Shown here: piece by piece, positions 38,220 to 45,322 of the stretch | Layout: the number at the start of each line of letters is the position of its first letter | Numbering within the stretch: position 1 is the stretch's first letter | Source: Pseudoflavonifractor sp. 60 | GTDB taxonomy: Bacteria; Bacillota; Clostridia; Oscillospirales; Oscillospiraceae | Direction: 5' to 3' | Assembly (NCBI RefSeq): GCF_009911645.1 | Contig: NZ_QWKI01000012.1 | Coordinates: 1-45,322 of the forward strand | Length of the DNA: 45,322 nucleotides | Notes under the pieces: generated by a model | Databases searched by the model: none | The model's input: only the letters and a program-made list of their open reading frames with translations | Told to the model about the DNA's origin: nothing | Translations under genes and position numbers: made by a program

Positions 38220-40178
38220 TTACCGTTTTTTCTTCGCCCAACCCGCCTTTTTTGCGGGGCGGACGGGGCTCTCTTTTTTCTCCACTCTGGTGCGGGTATC
38301 GGCGCGGGGCTTTTTCGTCCGCTCCTGTCCGGTCCGTCTTCGGGGCGCAGGCGCACCGGAGGGCTCCATCCCCTTGTCCGGCTTCACCAGGCAGCGCTTG
38401 CCGTAGCCAATCAGGTCCTCCCGGCCTGTCCTGTGGAGAGCCTCCAGCACCAGCTTGCGGTTCTGGGGCTTGCGCCACTGCATCAGCGCCCGCTGGAGGG
38501 CCTTGTCGTGGGGCGTCCTGGGGACAAACACCGGCTTCATAGTGCGCGGGTCCAGGCCGGTATACCACATGCAGGTGGCCAGGGTGCCGGGGGTCGGATA
38601 AAAATCCTGGACCTGTTCAGGCATATGTCCCTGCTTGTTCAGCCACTCCGCCAGCTGAACCGCGTCCTCCAAGGTACAGCCCGGGTGGGAGGAGATGAGA
38701 TAGGGCACCAGGTACTGGTCCTTGCCGTAGCGGCGGTTCAGCTTCCCATATTTCTCCCGAAATTTCTCGTACACCTCAATGTGGGGCTTGCCCATATAGT
38801 CCAGGGTGTGGGCCACGCAGTGCTCCGGGGCCACCTTCAGCTGGCCGGAGATGTGGTGCTGGACCAGGTCGGTAAAAAACTCCCCGCTGGGGTCCTTCAT
38901 CAGGTAGTCGAAACGGATACCGGAGCGGATAAATACCTTTTTCACCTTGGGGATCTCCCGCAGCTTCCGCAGGAGCATCATATAGTCGGTGTGGTCGGCG
39001 TCCAGATTGGGACAGGGCTCCGGGGCCAGGCAGGACCGGTTCCGGCACATGCCGCTTTTCAGCTGCTTCTGGCAGGAGGGGCGGCGGAAGGTGGCGGAGG
39101 GCCCGCCCACGTCGTGGATGTAGCCCTTGAAGCCGGGGTGCCCGGTGAGGGCGCGCACCTCCCGGATGACGCTGTCGTGGCTGCGGCAGGAGATGGTTCG
39201 CCCCTGGTGGAAGGCCAGGGAGCAGAAATTGCAGGCCCCGAAACACCCCCGGTTGTGGGTCACCGAGAAGCGCACCTCCTCGATGGCAGGCACACCCCCC
39301 AGTGGGTCGTACATGGGGTGGGGCTCCCGGACATAGGGCAGCTCGGCGACCCGGTCCAGCTCCGCTGTGGTCAGGGGGAGGGCGGGGGGATTGACCAGGA
39401 GGAAGCGGTCCCCGTGCCGCTGGAGGATGGCCCGCCCCGACACGGCGTCGTGCTCCTGATACTCCACCATATTGGCCCGGGCGTAGGCCGTCCTGGAGGC
39501 GGACACCTCTTCAAAGGAGGGCACCTCAACCCGGGGATAGGCGCACATGCCGGGGTCTCGGACGGCCACGCAGGTCCCCCGCACGTCGGTGAGCTCCGAA
39601 ACCGGCGTCCCAGAGGCCAGTCGGGCGGCAATTTCCAGGGTGGCTGTCTCCCCCATGCCGTAGGAGAGGAGGTCCGCCTGGGCGTCGAAGAGAACGGAGC
39701 GGCGCACCTTGTCCTCCCAGTAGTCGTAGTGGGCAAAGCGGCGCAGGGAGGCCTCCAGTCCACCCAGTACGATAGGGATATCCCCAAAGGCCTCCCGGAC
39801 CCGGTTGGAGTAGACGATGGAGGCATGGTCCGGACGCAGGCCGGCCCGCCGTCCGGGGGAGTAGGCGTCGTCCCGGCGGCGCTTTTTAGCGGCGGTGTAG
39901 TGGGCCACCATGGAGTCGATATTGCCCGCCCCAATGAGGACCCCCAGCCGGGGCCGGCCCAGGGCGGCGAAGGGGGCGGCGCTGTGCCAGTCCGGCTGGG
40001 CCAGCACGGCGACCCGGTAGCCCTCCGCCTCCAGCAGCCGCCCGATGATGGCGCAGCCGAAGGAGGGGTGATCCACATAGGCGTCCCCCGTAATCAGCAG
40101 GAAATCGTAGCTGTCCCACCCCCGGCGGACCATGTCCTCCCGGGTCACAGGGAGAAATAAATCGCGGTCAAAGGCCAT
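38220..40178 (-). CDS. YgiQ family radical SAM protein
   Basis: Protein of 652 aa. An N-terminal domain (about residues 1-290, with [18 protein letters not shown] and [18 protein letters not shown]) precedes the radical SAM core with the CFGACNFC (CxxxCxxC) cluster motif near residue 315, and a DUF3362-type C-terminus ([12 protein letters not shown]) ends in a Lys/Arg-rich tail. Members bind a 4Fe-4S cluster and SAM; the substrate is unknown. The ATG at 40178 has AAGGAGGGG upstream. It is a single-gene unit. Confidence 0.93.
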   Translation of the reverse strand: MAFDRDLFLPVTREDMVRRGWDSYDFLLITGDAYVDHPSFGCAIIGRLLEAEGYRVAVLAQPDWHSAAPFAALGRPRLGVLIGAGNIDSMVAHYTAAKKRRRDDAYSPGRRAGLRPDHASIVYSNRVREAFGDIPIVLGGLEASLRRFAHYDYWEDKVRRSVLFDAQADLLSYGMGETATLEIAARLASGTPVSELTDVRGTCVAVRDPGMCAYPRVEVPSFEEVSASRTAYARANMVEYQEHDAVSGRAILQRHGDRFLLVNPPALPLTTAELDRVAELPYVREPHPMYDPLGGVPAIEEVRFSVTHNRGCFGACNFCSLAFHQGRTISCRSHDSVIREVRALTGHPGFKGYIHDVGGPSATFRRPSCQKQLKSGMCRNRSCLAPEPCPNLDADHTDYMMLLRKLREIPKVKKVFIRSGIRFDYLMKDPSGEFFTDLVQHHISGQLKVAPEHCVAHTLDYMGKPHIEVYEKFREKYGKLNRRYGKDQYLVPYLISSHPGCTLEDAVQLAEWLNKQGHMPEQVQDFYPTPGTLATCMWYTGLDPRTMKPVFVPRTPHDKALQRALMQWRKPQNRKLVLEALHRTGREDLIGYGKRCLVKPDKGMEPSGAPAPRRRTGQERTKKPRADTRTRVEKKESPVRPAKKAGWAKKKR

Positions 40179-40263
40179 AGCGCTCCCCTCCTTCTTGTGA
40201 GAGCAGTATATCAGCCTTCGGCAAATTCGTCAACACAGCCGCCCTTTTTTTGACTCTGGCTGC

Positions 40264-41046
40264 CTACGTCCGCACCACCGAGTGGAGCATGGACCACAGC
40301 GCCCAAACAATTCCCGCCGCAAAGAGCAGACCCATCAGGGGCCAGAACCAGGCGGTGAGCACATAGGACTCTATGGGCAGCAGCTGGGTCAGCAGCATGG
40401 GGAGCACGCAGATGCACCAGATGATCCAGCCGCCTTTGGAGCCGTACCTCTGAATCAGCGCCCCAACGATCAGTCCGCCGCCTACGCCGATGACAAAGGC
40501 CAGCAGCCACCAGTACCAGTCCAAGGTGAAGGTATTGATAATCAAGGTGTTCTCCGGCAGGGGCAGGAGCTCCCCGGCCATGTTTTCATAGAACCGCCCT
40601 GTGAGGAGCTGAGTCCCGTCGGGGGAGGGGGCCGCGTCCCAGGTGCCCCAGGCTCTCCCCGTCACCCAGCCCTCCGCTCCGGCCATCCACGCCCACAAAT
40701 TCGGGCAGACAAACCGCTCCAGCACAGCCAGCACAGCGCCCAGGGCGATGCTGAAGGCGGTCTCGACGCACTCCAGGGCGATGGTCAGACCCATAGCCCG
40801 GCGGCGGGTCTGTCCGAAGGCGACAGCCTGGTCGAAGGTGACCCCCACGTGGCTGATGCCGGCAATCAGCGATACAAAGCCGGCGATAATGGGCATCAGA
40901 CAGGTGGAGATGGTGACGCTGTCCTCCGGCCTGGCAAAATACATGACCCCGCAGATGATGATCTCAATGAGAAGGAACAGTCCCCCCTCCACCCCGGCAT
41001 AGAGCCACAGGTCATCCGCGTTCAGCTTAATAATCTTTTTTAGCAT
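40264..41046 (-). CDS. Hypothetical membrane protein of GntR/ABC operon
   Basis: Membrane protein of 260 aa with about six hydrophobic segments and an extracytoplasmic loop of about 60 residues in the middle. The ATG at 41046 has GAGGTGAGAG upstream; the longer frame is a shadow of the neighbour. It is last in the operon after another membrane protein and an ABC ATPase, so it is probably the second permease of the transporter. It shares the QTRRRAMGL segment position with permease proteins of such operons, but no named family is certain. Confidence 0.7.
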   Translation of the reverse strand: MLKKIIKLNADDLWLYAGVEGGLFLLIEIIICGVMYFARPEDSVTISTCLMPIIAGFVSLIAGISHVGVTFDQAVAFGQTRRRAMGLTIALECVETAFSIALGAVLAVLERFVCPNLWAWMAGAEGWVTGRAWGTWDAAPSPDGTQLLTGRFYENMAGELLPLPENTLIINTFTLDWYWWLLAFVIGVGGGLIVGALIQRYGSKGGWIIWCICVLPMLLTQLLPIESYVLTAWFWPLMGLLFAAGIVWALWSMLHSVVRT

Positions 41047-41051
41047 CGCTC

Positions 41052-41741
41052 TCACCTCACTACATAGCGCTGGATGGTGTGCCAAATCAGCAGCTCTCCC
41101 CCGGCGAAGGAGACCGCCAGCACGCCGGTCGTGATCCGGGGCAGGAGGTCCAGCCAGGCCCACCTCGGTCCGTCCATGAAGTCAAATATGCCGGTCTCCG
41201 AGGCCAAGAGCAGGAACATGGTGCTCCCAAGCAGGATGAGCATAGAAATCACGATCACAATGGTCCCCAAAATCTTGTTCTTCACCATCAGCAGACCGCC
41301 CAGACAGCCCAGCACCAGGGCTGCCATGGACAGCAGCAAAAATATCCACGGTCTGTCGCGGAAGGACAGCACACCGAACCGCTCCGGCACCGCCCAGTTG
41401 GCCACCTCGGGGAGGACCGCCATCAGCCATTGCAGGACCCAGCACACCAGGGTGTAGAACACTATAATCCCCTGGAGCGCCCAGAAGAAATCCCCCCGCC
41501 GGGCCCCCATGGACAGCCCCATGTTCAAATTACTGGTACACAGGGCGAAGGCGTAGAGGAACAGGCACAGCAAAATCAGGGTGGGAAACATGGCGTAGTA
41601 GGACACAAAGAGATTTTGCACCTGGGAACTGCCGGGCACACCGGTGAGATAGCACCCCCCGATGACAATGGCCGCAAACCCGATGACCGCCCCCAGGTTG
41701 ACCCAGGCGAAGCCGAGCAGGAAGCGAAAGGACTTTACCAT
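41052..41741 (-). CDS. ABC transporter membrane protein
   Basis: Membrane protein of 229 aa with six hydrophobic segments. MGLSMGARRGDFFWAL lies in the cytoplasmic loop after TM2, a segment typical of small permeases in YtrA-type operons. The gene begins 13 nt after the ATPase stop and ends 5 nt before the next gene, so all are translated from one message. Substrate unknown. Confidence 0.72.
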   Translation of the reverse strand: MVKSFRFLLGFAWVNLGAVIGFAAIVIGGCYLTGVPGSSQVQNLFVSYYAMFPTLILLCLFLYAFALCTSNLNMGLSMGARRGDFFWALQGIIVFYTLVCWVLQWLMAVLPEVANWAVPERFGVLSFRDRPWIFLLLSMAALVLGCLGGLLMVKNKILGTIVIVISMLILLGSTMFLLLASETGIFDFMDGPRWAWLDLLPRITTGVLAVSFAGGELLIWHTIQRYVVR

Positions 41742-41754
41742 AGCGCTCCCCTCC

Positions 41755-42636
41755 TCACTGGGCGTCCCCGTGGCCGCACAGGGCTACGAAGACGTTTTGC
41801 AGATTCATGGGGGAGACGTCCACATCCTCCTCCGCCGCCAGCCTGACCGCGTCCCCCCGGACGGCCACCGTCTTGTGGCGGCCCATCTGGTGGGTCATCA
41901 GGACTTGCAGGCCGCTGCAGGCCCGGTCTACCACGTCGTCCCGGCCCGACACATAGCGGAACTGGTCCACCAGCTCCTCGGTGGGGGCGTTCTCGATAAT
42001 GCGGCCCTCGTCCAGGATTATGACCCGCTCAAAGACGGAGGCGGCCTCCTCGATGATGTGGGTTGATACAATGAAGGTACGGCCCGTCTGGGCGAAATCC
42101 TCCAGGAGGAGCTGGTAAAAGCGCTCCCGCATGACCACGTCCAGCCCCGCCGCCGGTTCGTCCAGAATGGTGACGGGGGAGCGGCTGGCCAGGGCGATGA
42201 GGATGGTCACCATGGACATCTGCCCCTTGGAAAGCTGGGAGATTTTCTTCTTGGTCTCCAGCTTAAATTCCTCCAGCAGCCGGTCCGCGTAAGCCTGGTC
42301 CCAGTGGGGGTAGTAGATGGCGGCGGATCTCAGGTAGTGCTTGATCTTCAAATTGTTGGGCCCGGAGAACAGGGTTGCCTGCATCTCCCGGGAGAAACAG
42401 ATATCATTGAGGGCCCTCTGATTCTCCCACACGTCCTGGCCGTCGTAAGTCACCTGACCGCTGTTCTTGGTATTCTGGGCGGTGAGAATGCCCAGAAGAG
42501 TCGTCTTGCCCGCCCCGTTGCGGCCAATCAGCCCGTAGATTTTTCCCGGCTCGATCTCCAGGTCCAGGTTGTGCAGGACCTCCTTGTTTTTGTAGGACTT
42601 ACACAGTCCCTGTGCCTTTAAAATTCCAGCGCTCAT
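41755..42636 (-). CDS. ABC transporter ATP-binding protein (YtrB-like)
   Basis: ATPase of 293 aa. Walker A GRNGAGKTT, a diverged signature LSKGQMSM, Walker B VTILDEPAAGLD and a C-terminal extension of about 80 residues. It matches the YtrB type also seen at 9932-10792 and is likewise preceded by a GntR regulator with an ATGA overlap. It works with the two membrane proteins behind it. The transported compound is unknown. Confidence 0.88.
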   Translation of the reverse strand: MSAGILKAQGLCKSYKNKEVLHNLDLEIEPGKIYGLIGRNGAGKTTLLGILTAQNTKNSGQVTYDGQDVWENQRALNDICFSREMQATLFSGPNNLKIKHYLRSAAIYYPHWDQAYADRLLEEFKLETKKKISQLSKGQMSMVTILIALASRSPVTILDEPAAGLDVVMRERFYQLLLEDFAQTGRTFIVSTHIIEEAASVFERVIILDEGRIIENAPTEELVDQFRYVSGRDDVVDRACSGLQVLMTHQMGRHKTVAVRGDAVRLAAEEDVDVSPMNLQNVFVALCGHGDAQ

Positions 42637-43010
42637 GCCTTCTCCTCCTTCATCGCTTGGGTTATCATGTCCAGCAGCTCCGCCCCGGTGAGGTCCAGGG
42701 AGGCCCCCTCCTTCACCAGGGGCTTCACGTATCCGTTGTAAAAGGCGGCCTTTCTCTTTCGCCTCACCGCTTCTTCCGCTCCTTTCGCCACAAACATGCC
42801 AATGCCCCGCCGCTTGTACAAAATCCCATCCGCCGCCAGCAGATTCAGCCCCTTGGCCGCCGTGGCCGGGTTGATGTTGTAGCCCCGGGCCAGCTCGTTG
42901 GTGGAGGGCACCTGGTCCTCCTCCTGGTAGACCCCCCGGAGAATGTCGTCCTCCAGCATTCGGGCAATCTGCAAATAGATCAGGGACTGGTCGTTCAGGG
43001 TTCCGCGCAC
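42633..43010 (-). CDS. GntR family regulator (YtrA type)
   Basis: Regulator of 125 aa: winged helix-turn-helix at about residues 10-76 (IYLQIARMLEDDILRGVY, VPSTNELARGYNINPATAAKGL) and a short C-terminal helical part. It starts with GTG at 43010 behind GGAGGTGAT. First gene of a four-gene operon. A 16-bp palindrome directly next to the -10 box (43047-43062) is the likely operator for autoregulation. Confidence 0.9.
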   Translation of the reverse strand: MRGTLNDQSLIYLQIARMLEDDILRGVYQEEDQVPSTNELARGYNINPATAAKGLNLLAADGILYKRRGIGMFVAKGAEEAVRRKRKAAFYNGYVKPLVKEGASLDLTGAELLDMITQAMKEEKA

Positions 43011-43046
43011 TTAATCACCTCCGGGTCGTTTTGGTTTATCGGTTCA

Positions 43047-43090
43047 TTACTTACGTAACTAACCATAGCACCAATGCTCCCATCTGTCAA
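43047..43090 (-). promoter_or_regulatory. Promoter and operator of the second GntR/ABC operon
   Basis: On the minus strand TTGACA (43085-43090) and TATGGT (43062-43067) are 17 bp apart. TTACTTACGTAACTAA (43047-43062), a 16-bp palindrome with one mismatched pair, touches the -10 box and covers the probable transcription start. Confidence 0.7.
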
Positions 43091-43124
43091 GAGGAAATTT
43101 CAGCTTTGTTTGCCGGAGGAAACG

Positions 43125-43170
43125 CTGAAGGGCCTGCCGTCTGTAGTTGACAGACAGCAGGCCCTTTCAG
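43125..43170. terminator. Long hairpin, probable transcription terminator
   Basis: The arms 43125-43144 and 43150-43170 pair over 20 bp with one bulge and one mismatch around a 5-nt loop (AGTTG). It stands between the end of the carboxypeptidase gene and the start of the GntR operon. T runs are short, so termination is likely but not sure. Confidence 0.6.
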
Positions 43171-43229
43171 CCGCTTATGCGGGTCTCCCGCCGCAGTTTG
43201 TTTCATATGCCGGCGGAGAGGCGGGGGGA

Positions 43230-45322
43230 TTAGTTGGCAAACGCCTGATAGAGGAACGTAACGATCTGAGCGCGGGTACACTGGGAGTCCGGCCCGAAGG
43301 TCGTCGCACTGGTACCCGAGGTCACGCCATTGCTCACCGCCCACTGGACGGCATCAGCGTAGTAAGCGCCGGCATCCACATCGGTGAAGCTGTTGGTGCC
43401 GCTGACCTGGGGGGAGCCCTTGGCCCGATAGATCAGGGCCACGGCCTGGGCGCGGGTGCAGGTACCGTCAGGGCTGAAGGTGGTTTCGCTGGTGCCGGAG
43501 GTGATCCCCTGGGCCACCGCCCACTGGACAGCCTGGGCATAATAGGCATTGCTGGCCACGTCGGTAAAGGGATTGGCGCCCGTAACGGTGGGGGACCCGG
43601 CGGCCCGCCACAGGAAGGTCATAATCTGGGCGCGGGTACACTGGGAGTCGGGTCCAAAGGTGTTGGCTCCGGTGCCGGCGGTGACGCCATTGGCCAGCGC
43701 CCAGTTCACGGCGTTGTAGTAGTAGGCGTTGGCAGGCACATCCACAAAGTTCATCCCGGTACTGGGCGTTGTGGGAGTATCGGCACGCACGAAGACGGCG
43801 TCAACAGTAACCCTGGAGGCGGGCATGGTAAAGGTATACTGATTGTTGCCGATGCTGGAGACTGCAATCGTCTCACCCTTGGAGGTGGTAACAGTCAGCC
43901 GATCCAGCTCATAGCCGGCGTTGGGGGTAGCGGTGATGGTCACCTTGACTCCCTGATTGGCGCTGGAGGGCCGGACTTTCACGGTGCCGCCGGTAACCCG
44001 GGCAGGCGCGGAAATGCTGTAGCCGCTGGAGCCGGAGCTGCTGGAGGAGCCGCCGGAAGAGCTGCCGGAGGAGGAGCCGCTGCTGGGATCAGTCAGGCTT
44101 ACTTTACCGTTGACGAGATCATGCTCATAACGGTACAGCGGCAGAGGCTGGCCAGCAGTAGCCTCCATGTAACCCATGCGGATGAAGTCGGACTTGTAGG
44201 CACGGTTGTCGTAGACGTCCGGCTCAAACATCAGACCCATCAGGGTAGACGCGGTCTGATTCATGGGGAACACGTAAGCGCCATTGGCAAAGGTGACGGT
44301 CCTCTCTCCGCCCAGATTGGAGCTGGTAATGTCCTGATAGACATACTGCTTCAGGCTGACGGAGGAGCCGTTGTCCAGCTTGTAGTACTGGATCTGGTGT
44401 CCGTCCACCGTCTTCAAAATGTCGTCAATACCGCTGATATCGGCGGGGATGACATAGGCGGTGGGACGGGGGCGGGAGGTATCGACGCCGGCGCGGCGGA
44501 TCCAAGTATAGTCGGTGGTGCCGGTCTGCACGCCGCTGGCCATGTCGTACACCGGGTAGTCCTCCCAGAAGACCTCCTCATCCTTCACGTCGTGGTGGCG
44601 CAGGATAATCACATCGTTGGTCTCGAAGGTAGCGCCCTTGGCGACGATCTCGGCCCGGGCCTCGGCCACGGTCTTCAGAATACGGCCAGAATTTTCCGCC
44701 GCAAAGCTGATAATGCCGCTGGCTGCGCCCCACTGGGACATGACCCGGCGCTCGAACATGCTCATGCCGGCGTGGATGCCCTTGGTCTCGATCAGGTGGC
44801 CGATGGAGCCCCGGGTTGCGGGGTAGGCTGCGCCGATGGTGGTGTACACGTCGTAGGGATACTGCTGATAGGCGGTGCCGCGGATGCCGTACTTCTCCTT
44901 GGCGTTGTTCAGGGCGTACTCCAGCTCCTCAATGGCCAGGTCGGCCAGCGCCTGGGGATTCAGGCCGCCGCCGCCGTTGCCGGTCATCTGGAGGTCGTCC
45001 GCAGCATCGCTGCCCCGGGCCTGGTTTTGCAGCTCGTGGGTGTCGATGACCACCTCGGGGTAGAACAGATTGAAGGTGTTCACGATCATGCGGGTCTCCG
45101 GACAGCTCAGAATGTGGTAGTCCCGGTTCATATCCATATCCCGGTTCTGGGTGTTGACCCGAACCCACTCGTAGGAGCCGTCGGAGTTAAACCGGGGGAT
45201 CATCACCACGTCCACATTGTCCAGTACCTTTTTGCCGTATTCACCGGCCAGCTGGCGGGCCATCACCAGCGCGCCCTCGGTGGCGGCGGGCTCGGGGGGA
45301 TGGACCTGGGCCTGGTACTGAA
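43230..45322 (-). CDS. Secreted M14 zinc carboxypeptidase with SLH repeats (5' end outside window)
   Basis: Partial gene, 696 residues visible, continuing beyond the right edge. Metal ligands of the M14 fold are seen as HPPE (codons at 45302-45291), then RFNSDGSYEWVRVNTQNRD with DMNRDY, and VVIDTHE as further active-site region. After the catalytic domain come a Ser/Gly linker, a bacterial-repeat-type beta domain (VKVTITATPNAGYELDRLTV) and three S-layer homology repeats, each with FxDV....YY..AV.WA and a CTRAQ motif. It is probably exported and held to the cell wall, cutting peptides or peptidoglycan stems. The stop is TAA at 43230. Confidence 0.88.
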   Translation of the reverse strand, partial: QYQAQVHPPEPAATEGALVMARQLAGEYGKKVLDNVDVVMIPRFNSDGSYEWVRVNTQNRDMDMNRDYHILSCPETRMIVNTFNLFYPEVVIDTHELQNQARGSDAADDLQMTGNGGGGLNPQALADLAIEELEYALNNAKEKYGIRGTAYQQYPYDVYTTIGAAYPATRGSIGHLIETKGIHAGMSMFERRVMSQWGAASGIISFAAENSGRILKTVAEARAEIVAKGATFETNDVIILRHHDVKDEEVFWEDYPVYDMASGVQTGTTDYTWIRRAGVDTSRPRPTAYVIPADISGIDDILKTVDGHQIQYYKLDNGSSVSLKQYVYQDITSSNLGGERTVTFANGAYVFPMNQTASTLMGLMFEPDVYDNRAYKSDFIRMGYMEATAGQPLPLYRYEHDLVNGKVSLTDPSSGSSSGSSSGGSSSSSGSSGYSISAPARVTGGTVKVRPSSANQGVKVTITATPNAGYELDRLTVTTSKGETIAVSSIGNNQYTFTMPASRVTVDAVFVRADTPTTPSTGMNFVDVPANAYYYNAVNWALANGVTAGTGANTFGPDSQCTRAQIMTFLWRAAGSPTVTGANPFTDVASNAYYAQAVQWAVAQGITSGTSETTFSPDGTCTRAQAVALIYRAKGSPQVSGTNSFTDVDAGAYYADAVQWAVSNGVTSGTSATTFGPDSQCTRAQIVTFLYQAFAN

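Noticed and set aside
43087-43344. An 85-codon minus-strand frame across the hairpin behind the GntR operon
   Set aside because: It overlaps the SLH gene end and the terminator-like hairpin and has no start signal.
1-45322. tRNA genes, rRNA genes and CRISPR arrays
   Set aside because: No cloverleaf-like clusters with TTCGA arms, no rRNA stretches and no regularly spaced repeats were seen while reading; a covariance-model scan would settle it.

Overview
The window looks like a chromosomal segment of a GC-rich gut Firmicute of the Oscillospiraceae type (Flavonifractor, Lawsonibacter or Intestinimonas relatives). This rests on strong AGGAGG ribosome binding sites, the rimP-nusA-rnpM-ylxQ-infB gene order, a ywiB-like gene beside argS, BceAB-type and YtrAB-type ABC transporters, and an SLH-domain exoenzyme. 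The genus is an inference. No rRNA, tRNA or CRISPR array was seen.

Layout. (1) 20-4702 (-): ABC-2 exporter operon with an ATPase, a zinc-ribbon membrane protein broken by a frameshift, and two permeases. (2) 4918-7723 (+): a 51-aa membrane peptide followed by a BceAB-type transporter. (3) 7784-9190 (-): MATE efflux pump. (4) 9555-12383 (+): GntR (YtrA-type) regulator, ABC ATPase and two tandem paralogous permeases, with a palindromic operator on the promoter, then a small 44-aa gene. (5) 12642-15577 (-): ywiB-like gene, argS and a Nudix hydrolase. (6) 15786-16199 (+): orphan hypothetical gene. (7) 16388-28771 (-): the conserved translation operon rimP-nusA-rnpM-ylxQ-infB ... rbfA-nrnA-truB. 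It is interrupted between infB and rbfA by a 2.4-kb island with its own XRE-type control region, and a zinc importer (znuA-znuC-znuB) is fused to its 3' end.

(8) 29611-37910 is the highlight: a Mu-like transposable element of exactly 8,300 bp. It has matched terminal sequences (TGTGG...CTACA) and a perfect 5-bp target duplication (ATAAA). It encodes a MuA-like DDE transposase, a MuB-like ATPase, a repressor/Ner-type switch with three palindromic operators inside divergent consensus promoters, a Mor-type activator, and only four virion-module genes: gpT major head, gpI protease/scaffold, a gp26-like protein and the gp27/DUF3486 small-terminase-like protein. No portal, large terminase, tail or lysis gene is present, and the order of the four genes is opposite to that of Mu. 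It may be a phage satellite or a rearranged remnant. It landed just behind the -10 box of a strong promoter that, before insertion, would have driven an RNA antisense to a 40-aa hydrophobic peptide gene (37958-38080, -), an arrangement like a type I toxin-antitoxin locus.

(9) 38220-40178 (-): YgiQ-family radical SAM protein. (10) 40264-43010 (-): a second GntR/ABC/two-membrane-protein operon with its own palindromic operator. (11) 43230-45322 (-): C-terminal part of a secreted M14 zinc carboxypeptidase with three SLH repeats, running off the window edge.
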